A stretch of 64,000 nucleotides of DNA, taken from the NCBI GenBank assembly GCA_036268875.1, contig DATATI010000020.1, positions 308,012-372,011 of the forward strand, written 5' to 3'. This DNA comes from Polyangia bacterium. GTDB taxonomy: Bacteria > Myxococcota_A > Polyangia > Fen-1088. The notes under the pieces were generated by a model. It made no database searches and was not told the DNA's origin. It worked only from the letters and a program-made list of their open reading frames with translations. Below are positions 39,302 through 48,402 of this stretch, piece by piece; positions within the stretch are counted from its first letter, which is position 1, and each line of letters opens with the position of its first letter. The position numbers were made by a program, and so were the translations under genes.

Positions 39302-40687
39302 GTGATTCGATCTGTTTCGGGCCGGGTATTTGTGGCGTCGTGTTTTGCCCTGGCGGCGGGGGCGTGTTCGTCGTCGCCCGGCAATTCGTCTGGCAGCGGC
39401 GGCGCCGGCTCGGGCGGCGCGACCGGCAGCGGCAGCGGCGGCGCGGGGACAGGCGGCGCCGGCGCCGGTAGCGGCGGCTCGACCGGCTCGGGCGGCGCGG
39501 CGGCGACGGGCGGCAGCACCGGCTCGGGCGGCGCGGTCACCGACGCCGGCAGCGACACCAGCAGCACTGACGCCGGCAGCGACACCAGCGCCACCGACAG
39601 CGGCATGCCCGCCACCGCGGCCTTCAAGCTGGGCACCGTGGCCACCTGGCATGGCAACGCCACCGCCGCGTACAGCATCATCCACGACGACATCTGCTGG
39701 GACAGCGTGGGTGGCGCCTTGGCCATCGCCGAGCCCGCCCAAACGTCGCGCGGCATCCACGGCGGCTACGGCGTCATCACCAGCGCCTGCGACGACGCCA
39801 AATGGGCCCAAGTGAAAAAGGTCATCGCCGACGGCCACGACGTATTCAACCATTCGACTGACCATCCGTGCATGACCAACGACAAGAACTTGGCTGGGGC
39901 CTGCGATCCGGCTGCGCCACTGTCGACGGACTTCATGACCGAAATCGACAATTCGACGACAACGTTGAAAACCAAGCTGGGCATCCCCATCCAATTCTTC
40001 ATCTTCCCCTACGACGTCTGCGATCCGGCGGCCATCGCCCGCCTCAAGAGCTTGAACTATCTCGGCGCTCGCTGCGGCACTGATGTCCCCACCACCAACA
40101 CCGCCAACTTTCCTGACACCTTCAAGTTGAACTTCGACGTGTGGGGCCCGGCGTATTCGACGTACATCACGGATCCCAGGTGCGCTGGCGTCGTGCAGTA
40201 CATGAGCACGCCAGCCATGTCACCCGTCGCCTGCCGCCAACTGATTCTGCAAAAGCTGGTCGACGATACCATCGCCGCCAAGGGGTGGGGCATCCGCGAG
40301 GTGCATGGGTTCGTCGGCGATCCCGACGTCTGGGAGGCGTTGCCACCGGACGAATACATGGCCCACCTTGATTACGTGAAGATGAAGATGGACGCCGGCC
40401 AGCTGTGGGCGGAGGGACCGACGCCGGTCCTGCGCTATCGCTGGGCGCGCCAGTACTGCACGATGCCGACGCTGACCGGCAGTACGCTGAAGTTCGGAAC
40501 TCAACCGGCGAACTGCCTGACCTACGACACTGTGCTGTCGTATCTCGTCACCACCACCGACGGCAGCGACCCGACGACTCTGAAGGTGCAGCAAGGCGGC
40601 AAGACCTTGCCCGTCCGTCGCCTGGCCAAGGGCAGCTACGCCGTTGACGCCGATCCCACCAAGGGCGACGCGACCATCGTACAATAA
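39302..40687 (+). CDS. Polysaccharide deacetylase (NodB/CE4-like) lipoprotein
   Basis: A GTG start with AGGAGG 6 bases upstream. The 461-residue lipoprotein has a signal with Cys in LAAGACSSS, then about 75 residues of Gly/Ser/Ala linker. The catalytic domain shows IIHDDICWD (Asp pair), HSTDH (HxxxH metal ligands), FFIFPYD and YLGARCG, which fit CE4 N- or O-deacetylases on the cell surface. A C-terminal beta domain follows. The metal site looks complete. The target polymer is unknown. Confidence 0.82.
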   Translation: MIRSVSGRVFVASCFALAAGACSSSPGNSSGSGGAGSGGATGSGSGGAGTGGAGAGSGGSTGSGGAAATGGSTGSGGAVTDAGSDTSSTDAGSDTSATDSGMPATAAFKLGTVATWHGNATAAYSIIHDDICWDSVGGALAIAEPAQTSRGIHGGYGVITSACDDAKWAQVKKVIADGHDVFNHSTDHPCMTNDKNLAGACDPAAPLSTDFMTEIDNSTTTLKTKLGIPIQFFIFPYDVCDPAAIARLKSLNYLGARCGTDVPTTNTANFPDTFKLNFDVWGPAYSTYITDPRCAGVVQYMSTPAMSPVACRQLILQKLVDDTIAAKGWGIREVHGFVGDPDVWEALPPDEYMAHLDYVKMKMDAGQLWAEGPTPVLRYRWARQYCTMPTLTGSTLKFGTQPANCLTYDTVLSYLVTTTDGSDPTTLKVQQGGKTLPVRRLAKGSYAVDADPTKGDATIVQ

Positions 40688-40692
40688 GCTTC

Positions 40693-41664
40693 GTGCGCGC
40701 AAGACCAGACGGCCGCGGTGGAACGCGGACTTGCGGCGCCGCGCTGGCGGCGTCGCTGTTGTTCTCCGGCGCGTGCAGCGGTGGTGCCGGAGCGAACAAC
40801 GCACCGGACGGAGGCGGCGGCGCCGGTGGAGGCGCGGCTGACGCCGGTGATTTCAGCGCCTGTGTCTGGCAAGGCACAAAGTCGGCGCTGACCCCCGGCG
40901 CGGCCCGGACCGCGAACAACACCGCGGACATGACCGGCGCGCCGCTGGGCGATTCGGCCATCGACACCGCTGTCCAGCGCAAGAAGATCGAGGTCCGCGC
41001 CGAAGGCATCATCCCCGATCTGATGGTCGGCGACGGTTACCTGTGGCGACCAACCGCCACCTCGGAAAGCGCGTACCTCAGCATCGCGGTCACCAACATC
41101 GGCACAAGCGTGTTGTGTTCGATCAAAGGCAGCAACTATCGCTGGCTGGACGCTGCTGGCAACCCGCTGGCCATGCCTGATCCGACCGATCTGATCTACG
41201 TCGACGGTTCCGTCGGAACGCTGTCAGATGGCGACTTCACTGACAGCTGCCTCGGCCCCGGCGAGCAAGGTTATTTCACCGATGTGAAGACCACCGACGA
41301 GGCCAGCCTCTTGTTTTCCCAGGTGGGCACCGTCGCCTTCGGATTGAGCGGGCCCTTCAGCGCCGGCACCGCACCGGCCGGCAAGCTGGTGCCACAGTCC
41401 TACGACGTCGGCACGTGCCCGACCATGCAAGCCGTGAAGGTGATCTTGACCAACACCGGCACCGACAAGGTGGCGCTGCAACCGTACAGCTTGAGCCCGG
41501 CGATCTTGATCGACGACAGCGGCGTTCCCGCCGGCTGGCTGTACCTGCAAGTCGAAGACGCCGTCACCGTGGCCGCCGGCGAGACCACCACCGCCTACTC
41601 CTCGCTGTTCATGGAACCAAAGGTCAGCCGCATGCAGGTCTACGTCGACTTCACGCTGCCCTGA
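40693..41664 (+). CDS. Surface lipoprotein, unknown function
   Basis: A 323-residue lipoprotein with lipobox-like FSGAC, a Gly-rich spacer and a beta-rich mature part with two repeated Ig-like modules (about 95-180 and 215-323: LSIAVTNIGTSVLC, KVILTNTGTDKVAL). It starts 5 bases after the deacetylase gene, so both are co-transcribed. No family is recognised. A role in binding the same polysaccharide as the deacetylase is possible but only inferred. Confidence 0.75.
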   Translation: MRARPDGRGGTRTCGAALAASLLFSGACSGGAGANNAPDGGGGAGGGAADAGDFSACVWQGTKSALTPGAARTANNTADMTGAPLGDSAIDTAVQRKKIEVRAEGIIPDLMVGDGYLWRPTATSESAYLSIAVTNIGTSVLCSIKGSNYRWLDAAGNPLAMPDPTDLIYVDGSVGTLSDGDFTDSCLGPGEQGYFTDVKTTDEASLLFSQVGTVAFGLSGPFSAGTAPAGKLVPQSYDVGTCPTMQAVKVILTNTGTDKVALQPYSLSPAILIDDSGVPAGWLYLQVEDAVTVAAGETTTAYSSLFMEPKVSRMQVYVDFTLP

Positions 41665-41709
41665 TCCGTTCAATACTCACACGACCGACGCTCTTGTTGC
41701 CAGCCGGCG

Positions 41710-42303
41710 CTATGCTTTGCGGCGCGCCAGCTCCACCTCGATCTCGATGGCCACCTGCTCGCCGACCAGCACGCCGCCCGCTTCCAGGCCCACGTTCCAT
41801 TCCAGGCCCCAGTCCTTGCGGTTGATGGTGGTGCGGGCGTTGACGCCGCGCTTGGTGTTGCCCCACGGATCGGCCACCGGGGCTTCCAGCGCTTCGACGG
41901 TCAGCGTGACCGGCTTGGTGGTGCTGCGAATGGTCAGGTCACCCGCCACCTGCAGGCTGCCGTCGTTCTCCTTGCGCACCTGACGGGAGACGAACGTGAC
42001 CGTCGGATGATTGGCGACGTCCAGAAAGTCGGCGCTGCGCAGGTGCTCGTCGCGCTTGGCGTCGCGGGTCTCGATGGCCCGGGCGTCGATACGAACGTCC
42101 ACCCGTGAACGCGTCAGGTCTTTTTCATCCAACGTGACCGTGCCCGACACCGGGCCCAGGGTTCCGCGCACGTACGAAACCATCAGGTGACGAACTTTGA
42201 AGTGCGCCGCCGAGTGGGCGGTATCGATATCCCAAATCGCTTCGCCGCCGGGCGCGACCGGTTTCGAGGCGGATGACGGGTTCGAGACGTTGGTAGCAGA
42301 CAT
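41710..42303 (-). CDS. YceI-family protein
   Basis: A 197-residue lipocalin-like protein. Family segments: WDIDTAHSAAHFKVRHLMVS, GTVTLDEKDL, HLRSADFLDVANHPTVTF and INRKDWGLEWN. YceI proteins bind isoprenoids or other hydrophobic molecules. No signal peptide is seen, so it may be cytoplasmic. The ATG is preceded by GGAGGA. It is divergent from a LysR gene with a palindrome between them. Confidence 0.92.
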   Translation of the reverse strand: MSATNVSNPSSASKPVAPGGEAIWDIDTAHSAAHFKVRHLMVSYVRGTLGPVSGTVTLDEKDLTRSRVDVRIDARAIETRDAKRDEHLRSADFLDVANHPTVTFVSRQVRKENDGSLQVAGDLTIRSTTKPVTLTVEALEAPVADPWGNTKRGVNARTTINRKDWGLEWNVGLEAGGVLVGEQVAIEIEVELARRKA

Positions 42304-42387
42304 GGCAAATCCTCCAGTTTTAGAGCCGCGCCTTCAACAAAATCACCGCGGCCGGCATTGCAAAGACCATGCGCCCGCAAGGATTAT

Positions 42388-42402
42388 CAATCCAATGGAT
42401 TG
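42388..42402. promoter_or_regulatory. LysR-type binding site candidate between yceI-like and LysR genes
   Basis: CAATCC-AAT-GGATTG is a perfect 6-base inverted repeat in the short divergent intergenic region, 21 bases before the LysR start at 42423. The AT-rich flanks (ATCA...TTATGAT) extend it. LysR proteins usually bind such sites to control themselves and the divergent gene. Confidence 0.55.
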
Positions 42403-42422
42403 TTATGATATTCACTATCACG

Positions 42423-43331
42423 ATGGCAAATAGCGCCGGACTGAACCTGAACCTCCTGGTGGTGCTGGATGCACTCTTGGCCGAGCGTCACGTCAGTCGG
42501 GCGGGCAAACGCCTGGGGCTATCGCAGCCGGCGGTCAGCAATGCCCTGGCGCAATTGCGCGGGCGCCTGGGCGATCCCCTGCTGATACGCACCGCCGGCG
42601 GCATGATGCCGACGGCCCGGGCGCTGGCCATGATCGGTCCCTTGCGGGAAGCGCTGACCACGCTTGAGGCGGCGCTCGGCGGCGGCCCGACATTTGATCC
42701 AGCGAGTGTCCAGCAGACCTTCGTCGTGGCCGCCACCGACTTCGTCGAGTTCGTGCTGCTGCCCAAATTGCTGGCCCGGCTGGCGCGCGAGGCGCCGGGC
42801 GTGCAACTGCAGATCCGTCCCTGGCCGTATCACCGCACACCGCCCGCGCTGGAAAACGGGGAGGCGGATCTGTGGCTTGGTTTTTATGCGGACGTGCCGC
42901 CGAATCACCGCGATCAGAAGCTGTTCCACGACGAATTCGTCTGCATCGTGCGCCGCCACCATCCCGAGGTGGGCAAACGCCTGACGCTGAAGACGTACCT
43001 TCGCCTCAAGCACATCCTGGTCACCGCCGAATCGGGCAGCGCCGGCGTCGCCGACGTGGCGCTGGCGGCGCGCGGCCTCAGCCGGCACGTCGGTCTGCGC
43101 ATGACGCATTTCTTGATGGTGCCGCCGGTGGTGGCCACCACCGACTTCATCGCCGCCATCAGCCGCCGCGTGGCCGAGACCGCCGCCCGCCAGTACCCGC
43201 TCCGTTTGCTGCCGCCGCCGCTGCCGCTGCCCCGCGGAACCGTCGGTCAGGTGTGGCACGAACGCACGCACACCTCGCCGGCGCATGCTTGGCTGCGCGG
43301 CGTGATCGCCCATCTGGCGCGCGACATCTAG
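42423..43331 (+). CDS. LysR-family transcriptional regulator
   Basis: The start at MANSAGLNLNLL (42423) gives 302 residues. The winged HTH is N-terminal (HVSRAGKRLGLSQPAVSNALAQLRGRLGDPLLIRT), followed by a periplasmic-binding-protein-like effector domain. The sequence resembles the NodD/NahR subgroup (LNLLVVLDALLAERHVSRA). It probably regulates the divergent YceI gene. It ends convergently with the ATPase gene at 43328, sharing CTAG in the two stop codons. Confidence 0.92.
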   Translation: MANSAGLNLNLLVVLDALLAERHVSRAGKRLGLSQPAVSNALAQLRGRLGDPLLIRTAGGMMPTARALAMIGPLREALTTLEAALGGGPTFDPASVQQTFVVAATDFVEFVLLPKLLARLAREAPGVQLQIRPWPYHRTPPALENGEADLWLGFYADVPPNHRDQKLFHDEFVCIVRRHHPEVGKRLTLKTYLRLKHILVTAESGSAGVADVALAARGLSRHVGLRMTHFLMVPPVVATTDFIAAISRRVAETAARQYPLRLLPPPLPLPRGTVGQVWHERTHTSPAHAWLRGVIAHLARDI

Positions 43332-44299
43332 CTGTGTCCCACCGGCCGCGGCGTCTCGTCATTGCCCAGCGCCGCCCGGATGGCCGGCGCGCCCAGGATG
43401 GTCCCCTTGCGAAACAGCAAGAGCGCCCGTTCGATCACCGCCTCCAGCTCGCGCAGGTTGCCGGGCCAGCCGTGTTCCTCCAGCGCGCGCACGGCGCCGG
43501 CGTCCATCTCCAAAGCGGCGGCCCGCTCGGCGGGTGCGGCGCGCTGAAACTGCTCGGCGCTCATCAGCTCCAGCTTCAAACCGGCGTCGCGCAAGATCCG
43601 GTTGCCCATCCACAGCGCGGCCGGCGCGATGTCCTCCGGCCGTTCACGCAGCGGCGGCAACCACAACACCACCCGCGCCAGCCGATAATAAAGGTCGTGG
43701 CGAAAGCGGCCGGCCCCCACCTCGGCGCCGAGATCGCGGTCCGACATCACGATGGCCCGCACCCGCAGGCGGCCTTTCGCCGCCGCCACGCCGTTGCCCG
43801 CGTCGACGGGATCGACGGCGCCCGTCTTCAAGATCCGCAGCAGCGCCTCCTGCACCTGCGGCCCGATCCCCGCCACCTCTTCGATCAGCAACGCGCCGCC
43901 GTCGGCCCGCTGCGCGGCGCCCGGATGCTTGCCGTCACCGCACAGACGAATCAGCGCCTCGTGCTCGGGAAAACCGCCGATGTCCAGACGCACCAGCGGC
44001 GCGCCCGGCGAGATCAAATGGTGCAGCGCCCGACCGAGGCCCTCCTTGCCGGTGCCGGGCTCGCCCAAAAGCACGACGTTGGTGGGAAACGGACGGTCTT
44101 GCAGCCTCTCGATAACGTCCAGGATGCGCGTCATCGCCGGGTGAGGCGCGGTCATGCGAATCAGGGCGCCGATCCAGCGCGCCGCCGCCGGGTGCAACGC
44201 GCCCAGCGTGGGCACACCGGCGCCGCCGGCCGGCCGCGCGGCGACAGGCGAACGTCGTGCCGCGGATCGCACCCGCCCCAAAGACGATCGCTTCTTCAC
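43328..44299 (-). CDS. Degenerate sigma-54-activator-like AAA+ ATPase without GAFTGA loop or HTH
   Basis: A 323-residue protein. The AAA+ core keeps Walker A GEPGTGKEG, Walker B GALLIEEV, the arginine-rich segment RFRHDLYYRLARVVLWLPPLRERPEDI and sensor GWPGNLRELE. The GAFTGA sigma-54 contact loop is absent (LIRLCGDGKHPGA in its place), as are a receiver/FHA domain and the Fis HTH. It therefore probably cannot open sigma-54 promoters alone. It could regulate another activator by mixed hexamer formation or have a new role. It starts 4 bases inside the Nudix gene end, so they are coupled. Confidence 0.82.
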   Translation of the reverse strand: MKKRSSLGRVRSAARRSPVAARPAGGAGVPTLGALHPAAARWIGALIRMTAPHPAMTRILDVIERLQDRPFPTNVVLLGEPGTGKEGLGRALHHLISPGAPLVRLDIGGFPEHEALIRLCGDGKHPGAAQRADGGALLIEEVAGIGPQVQEALLRILKTGAVDPVDAGNGVAAAKGRLRVRAIVMSDRDLGAEVGAGRFRHDLYYRLARVVLWLPPLRERPEDIAPAALWMGNRILRDAGLKLELMSAEQFQRAAPAERAAALEMDAGAVRALEEHGWPGNLRELEAVIERALLLFRKGTILGAPAIRAALGNDETPRPVGHS

Positions 44300-44700
44300 C
44301 CGCGCTTGATGCCGAGGAGCAGATCCATCGTGGCTTGATCAGCGGCCGGAAAGCGAAACTTCTCGAACTCGCTGGACGCCACCCAGCGAACCTCGGCGAC
44401 CCGCACGGCCTGCGGTTCGGCAGCGGCCGGGATGGTCGCTTGATACAGCGCCAGATCCACCGAATACCCGACGTAATCGTGGGTGCGGCGGCCAATGCAG
44501 GCGGCAACCTCGACGTCCACGCCCACCCGTTCTTGCACCTCGCGCTTCAACGCTTGCGCGTCGGACTCGCCGTCCTCGACGCGACCGCCGGGAAATTCCC
44601 ACAGACCTGGAAGCACCGCGCTGGGGCGGCGCTGCGTGATGAGGTAGCGATCGTCGCGCGAAATAACTGCAGCGACAACCCGGAGATGGGGCGCGGCCAT
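44296..44700 (-). CDS. Nudix hydrolase, MutT-like
   Basis: A 134-residue protein from MAAPHLRVVAAV. The Nudix box GGRVEDGESDAQALKREVQE followed by RVGV conforms to GX5EX7REUXEEXGU. Size and QRRPSAVLPGLWEFPGG fit MutT/8-oxo-dGTPase or CTP pyrophosphohydrolase types. It probably cleans oxidised nucleotides. An in-frame upstream extension to 45225 overlaps the rhodanese gene and is rejected. Confidence 0.92.
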   Translation of the reverse strand: MAAPHLRVVAAVISRDDRYLITQRRPSAVLPGLWEFPGGRVEDGESDAQALKREVQERVGVDVEVAACIGRRTHDYVGYSVDLALYQATIPAAAEPQAVRVAEVRWVASSEFEKFRFPAADQATMDLLLGIKRG

Positions 44701-44807
44701 CCCCGGATGATAACTCCAAACCGTCCTGCCAGGGGAGGCGACTGTTAACCGCAAGGGGGTTTTCCAGCTGCGAACGCTGGTCGCCATCGGTGTGCTAAGA
44801 ACGGCCC

Positions 44808-45236
44808 ATGAGCAAGCGCGTGTTGCCAGCCGAGGCCGCCGATCTTTTGAATCAGGGTTGGACTTATCTTGACGTCCGGTCAGTCCCGGAGTTCGACCAG
44901 GGGCATCCGACCGGCGCGCTGAATATTCCGCTTTTGCACGCCCAGGGCGGGCGAATGGTTCCGAACCCGGACTTCGTTCGGGTGGTGGAGGCGACCTTCC
45001 CCAAAGGGGAGCGGTTGGTCGTCGGGTGCAAAAGCGGCGGTCGATCGCTGCAGGCCGCGGCCCTGCTGGGCGCCGCGGGCTACACCACCGTCGTCGACAT
45101 GCGCGGCGGTTTTCACGGTGAACGCGACCCCATGGGCCGGGTCGCCTGCGCCGGCTGGCTGGAATCCGGTCTGCCGACCAACACCACAGCCGATCCCGAA
45201 AAAACCTACGCCGTCCTCGCCACAAAAACGAAGTAG
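44808..45236 (+). CDS. Rhodanese-domain sulfurtransferase
   Basis: A 142-residue single-domain rhodanese. The active-site loop CKSGGRS has nucleophile Cys74. YLDVRSVPEFDQGHPTGALNIP and DMRGGFHGERDP are standard flanks. It can transfer sulfane sulfur or act as a thiol oxidoreductase. No signal peptide, so cytoplasmic. It is alone between divergent or convergent neighbours. Confidence 0.9.
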   Translation: MSKRVLPAEAADLLNQGWTYLDVRSVPEFDQGHPTGALNIPLLHAQGGRMVPNPDFVRVVEATFPKGERLVVGCKSGGRSLQAAALLGAAGYTTVVDMRGGFHGERDPMGRVACAGWLESGLPTNTTADPEKTYAVLATKTK

Positions 45237-45249
45237 CGCCGGCGCGATC

Positions 45250-47250
45250 TTATTCGGTGCTGACGGTGATGCCGTTGCGCTGGCACAAGGTCCGCACCAG
45301 GGTGCGGCTTTTGTCGTCCAGCTTGGTATAGGCGCGCGTGGCGCCCTCGGCGTCCTTCAGCGAGCACGAACAGACCGCGATCACCTGGTACGCGTCGACC
45401 ATGCCGGGCCGAGCGCGAATTGCCTTGCGTGAAAGATCAATCGCTGACCCGCACTGCTGGTGCAGCCAGGCGTCGCGCGCCTGCTTCAGCAAGCTGTCGG
45501 CATCGGTGTCGCCGCCGGCCGCAGCCGCTGTTTCAGCGACCCGTTTTGTCGGCGCGAGGGGGGTGTTTTCAGTGCTGGCGACGCGTTTGCCGGCGTCGCC
45601 GGCCACAATCGTAGCCGCATGGCGTGACGGGGCAGGCGCCGCCACCCGCGCGCTGGCAGCGACGGTGACGGCTCCATCCAATTTCGGCCGACACTGGCGC
45701 AGCTTTTCGGCGGCCGCCGAGTTGTGCGGATCCAGTTTGTCGATCAGATCGACCTCCTGGCGTAGATCGGCACATTTTCCCACCTGGCGCAGTTTTTCCG
45801 AGGCGGCCAGGTACTGCGCGACCAGCACCGTCCGCGCCTCTTCAAAGTGCGGGCGAGCCCGGCCTTTGTAGACGCTGTCTTCGCCTAGCTCGCCGTACCA
45901 ATCGATCGCGGCGGCGTAATTTTTTTGCTCCGCCGACTCTTCGAATTTTGCGAAGGCGATGGCGTTGCGCCGTTCCAGCTCGATCTGCTGGCGTAGATCG
46001 ACCGCTTGTTTGTGCAGCGCCGCGCTGGCGTCAGTGGGTGGCGCGGCGGCGATGACGGCGTTCAATCGCTCTAGTGTGCCAAGGGAGGTGTCCCACGATT
46101 CGCTCTTCGCTTGCGAGGCAGCCAGGGCCAGCAGGTCATCGCCGCCCGACCCAGCGGGCGCTGCCGGCGGCGGCGCGACGACCGCCCCGGGTGGCGCGAC
46201 TGGCGGCGGTGGCGCCGCGGGCCGGGCGGCCAGCGCGGACGCGCCGCCGTCGTCGTGCGTGGCCAGGGCGCGCTGAAAAACCAACCCGATGGCGGCGGCC
46301 AAACCCACGCCCACCAGGGCAAACACCACCTTCGAACGCCCGCGGTTGGATCGCGACAACGGATCGAAGACGTAATGTTCGGCCGGCCCGACGAAACGGA
46401 TGCGCACGTGACCCAGCTCGACGACGTCACCGGCGTGCAGTTCGATGCGTTCGTAGTCTTCGCCGTTGACGCGCACGCCATTGGCGCTTTGCAGATCGAC
46501 GATGGTGAAGTGGTCGCGATCCTGCACGATCTTGGCGTGGTGGCGCGAGATCGACCGGTGGTTCAGCACGACGTCGTTCTCGTTGGTCCGCCCGATCACC
46601 AGCGACGCGCGATCCAGATTGAATTCATTCCCGGCAAGCTCGGTGGTCAACACCACCAGCCGCGCCGGCGTCACCGGCGCCGCGCCGGAGATGGCCGGAT
46701 CCATGTCAGCCAGCATGCGCAGCGGAATCGTCGGCTGCGCCTCGATCGGATCGGGGACCGGCATCAGATCCGGCACCGGATGCGTGGGCAATGGGCGCGG
46801 CGTCACCGCGCGCCCCATCGACGTCACCGAGGTGTTCGGCGACGACGAGGCGATCGGCGTGCGCGTGGGCGGCGGAGGCGAAAGTGGCGGCGTCGGTTCG
46901 CTGCCGTTCACCGCCTGCATCACCTGGCGCGTGGGTCGATCGACCACCGAGTCAGACGGGCGATCGCTCTTCACTCGAATCTTGTAGTCGCCGATCTGAA
47001 GTTGATCGCCCTCGTTCACCGCGGTCAGCGCGCCGATCTTGTCGCCGTTGACGCGAACGCCTGTAAAGCTTTTCAGATCTTCAACGAAGATCGATCCGTC
47101 CTGGCGCATCAAGCGCGCGTGTTTGCGCGAGACGTTTCGCTCGGTCAGACGAATGGTGTTGCCTTCGTCGCGGCCGATCGTCATCTCATCGCGGATGACG
47201 GGAACGACCGTGGTCTTCCCCTCATCGTCTTCGATGGTCAGCTTGAACAC
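45250..47250 (-). CDS. Double-FHA-domain membrane protein with C-terminal helical repeats
   Basis: A 666-residue protein that starts at GTG. FHA domain 1 (about 1-93: MTIGRDEGNTIRL, VSRKHARL, GVRVNG) and FHA domain 2 (about 195-290: LVIGRTNENDVVLNHRSISRHHAKI, ANGVRVNG) bind phosphothreonine. One transmembrane helix follows (about 315-335). The extracytoplasmic part has alpha-helical, TPR-like segments with paired Cys (CADLRQEVDL, ECSCSLKD-like end). It may act as a scaffold that reads Ser/Thr-kinase activity in the cytoplasm and links it to the envelope. Partner proteins are unknown. Confidence 0.88.
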   Translation of the reverse strand: MFKLTIEDDEGKTTVVPVIRDEMTIGRDEGNTIRLTERNVSRKHARLMRQDGSIFVEDLKSFTGVRVNGDKIGALTAVNEGDQLQIGDYKIRVKSDRPSDSVVDRPTRQVMQAVNGSEPTPPLSPPPPTRTPIASSSPNTSVTSMGRAVTPRPLPTHPVPDLMPVPDPIEAQPTIPLRMLADMDPAISGAAPVTPARLVVLTTELAGNEFNLDRASLVIGRTNENDVVLNHRSISRHHAKIVQDRDHFTIVDLQSANGVRVNGEDYERIELHAGDVVELGHVRIRFVGPAEHYVFDPLSRSNRGRSKVVFALVGVGLAAAIGLVFQRALATHDDGGASALAARPAAPPPPVAPPGAVVAPPPAAPAGSGGDDLLALAASQAKSESWDTSLGTLERLNAVIAAAPPTDASAALHKQAVDLRQQIELERRNAIAFAKFEESAEQKNYAAAIDWYGELGEDSVYKGRARPHFEEARTVLVAQYLAASEKLRQVGKCADLRQEVDLIDKLDPHNSAAAEKLRQCRPKLDGAVTVAASARVAAPAPSRHAATIVAGDAGKRVASTENTPLAPTKRVAETAAAAGGDTDADSLLKQARDAWLHQQCGSAIDLSRKAIRARPGMVDAYQVIAVCSCSLKDAEGATRAYTKLDDKSRTLVRTLCQRNGITVSTE

Positions 47251-47366
47251 GCCAAGGGCCTCAATTTTGCTGCCCTTCTGACTCTATCCGTGGCTCGTCA
47301 GCCGGTCAACGGCGCGCGCACGAGATTACGACCGGGAGGGGCCTCGGAACCACCAAACCGCCTGTT

Positions 47367-48335
47367 TTACAGGCTGCGCAGGTCGGGATAGGTGGTCATG
47401 ACGTCAGTCTCGGTCATCGAATCGTTGGGATCGGCCGGGGTCCAGACCACCTCCAGGCCCAAGATCCCGCCCGGCGATACGCCGCCGAGTTCGGTAAGGA
47501 CAGTCCCCAGATCTTCGGCAGTCTGGATCGGTTTCCAGCCAGCAAATGGGCTTCGCGTGGCCACGATGACGGTGACCATGACGTACTCCAGCGCTTCTTT
47601 TCCCTCATCCGCGGCGGTCTGGGATCGGCGGACCTGGCCGTCGACCGCACGCACGCGCTCGACCTGAAAACGCGAACGCTCGGCCAGGGTCAGGCTGTTC
47701 ATACGCGTTTCGGCGTTGGTCAGATTCATCGGTCCGGCGGCGTCGCTGCCGGCGTAACGGACGCTGTCTTTTTCGCGTAGAAGTTCAAGCGCCGTCTGCT
47801 GCAGCAGGCTGGCCAGGCCGGCCTCGCTGTTGGTGTCGCCGGCGGAGGCAAAGCTTTCCAGGCGATCTTGGATGCCCCGGGCGGAACGGCCAAGACCCAC
47901 CTGCAACTTGTAAACATAGGCGCGGCCCGCGGCCACGGCCTCTTCGTCGTCGTAGCCATTGCCACCCATCCAACTGGGACCAGCGCCACTGGCGCGGTAG
48001 CGGCGCAGCGCGCGCGAGACCGAATAAAACGCCACGCCCACCACCGCCACCAGCATCAGCGTGCCGAACAATCCCATCCCGCCGCCGTAGCCATAGCCGC
48101 CGCCCCAGCCCCAACCAGGCAGAAAGAAAAAGTGCGAGCCACCGCCATAGCCGTTGCCGTAGCCGCCTCCCGAATACGAACGCGGCATCGACGATCCGCC
48201 GCCCGAACGAAAGCCCAGCCGTCCGCCGAAGCTGCCGCCCGAGCGCGGGCCGGCCAACGCCACCGCCGGCAAGATCAGCAGCGACAGGGCGGCGACAACC
48301 AGCACCAGCCAGGGGGAACGCCGTGTGGTTTTCAT
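47367..48335 (-). CDS. DUF1517-like membrane protein
   Basis: A 322-residue protein with a signal or anchor at 1-28, a Gly/Ser/Tyr-rich segment (FGGRLGFRSGGGSSMPRS), a transmembrane helix (about 92-110) and a soluble C-terminal domain (about 130-322: YVYKLQVGLGRSARGIQDRL, EYVMVTVIVATRSPF). This resembles the DUF1517 family known from cyanobacteria, plastids and some bacteria. Function is unknown. Confidence 0.82.
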   Translation of the reverse strand: MKTTRRSPWLVLVVAALSLLILPAVALAGPRSGGSFGGRLGFRSGGGSSMPRSYSGGGYGNGYGGGSHFFFLPGWGWGGGYGYGGGMGLFGTLMLVAVVGVAFYSVSRALRRYRASGAGPSWMGGNGYDDEEAVAAGRAYVYKLQVGLGRSARGIQDRLESFASAGDTNSEAGLASLLQQTALELLREKDSVRYAGSDAAGPMNLTNAETRMNSLTLAERSRFQVERVRAVDGQVRRSQTAADEGKEALEYVMVTVIVATRSPFAGWKPIQTAEDLGTVLTELGGVSPGGILGLEVVWTPADPNDSMTETDVMTTYPDLRSL

Positions 48336-48402
48336 GATGACGAACGAAGTCTATGCGGCAAACACCCCCTCCGCAATCGACCGGCTGGCGCGCTTTCGGC
48401 GC

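Noticed and set aside
44701..45225. Extended N-terminus of the Nudix hydrolase
   Set aside because: It is antisense to the rhodanese gene and Arg-rich; the family N-terminus starts at 44700.
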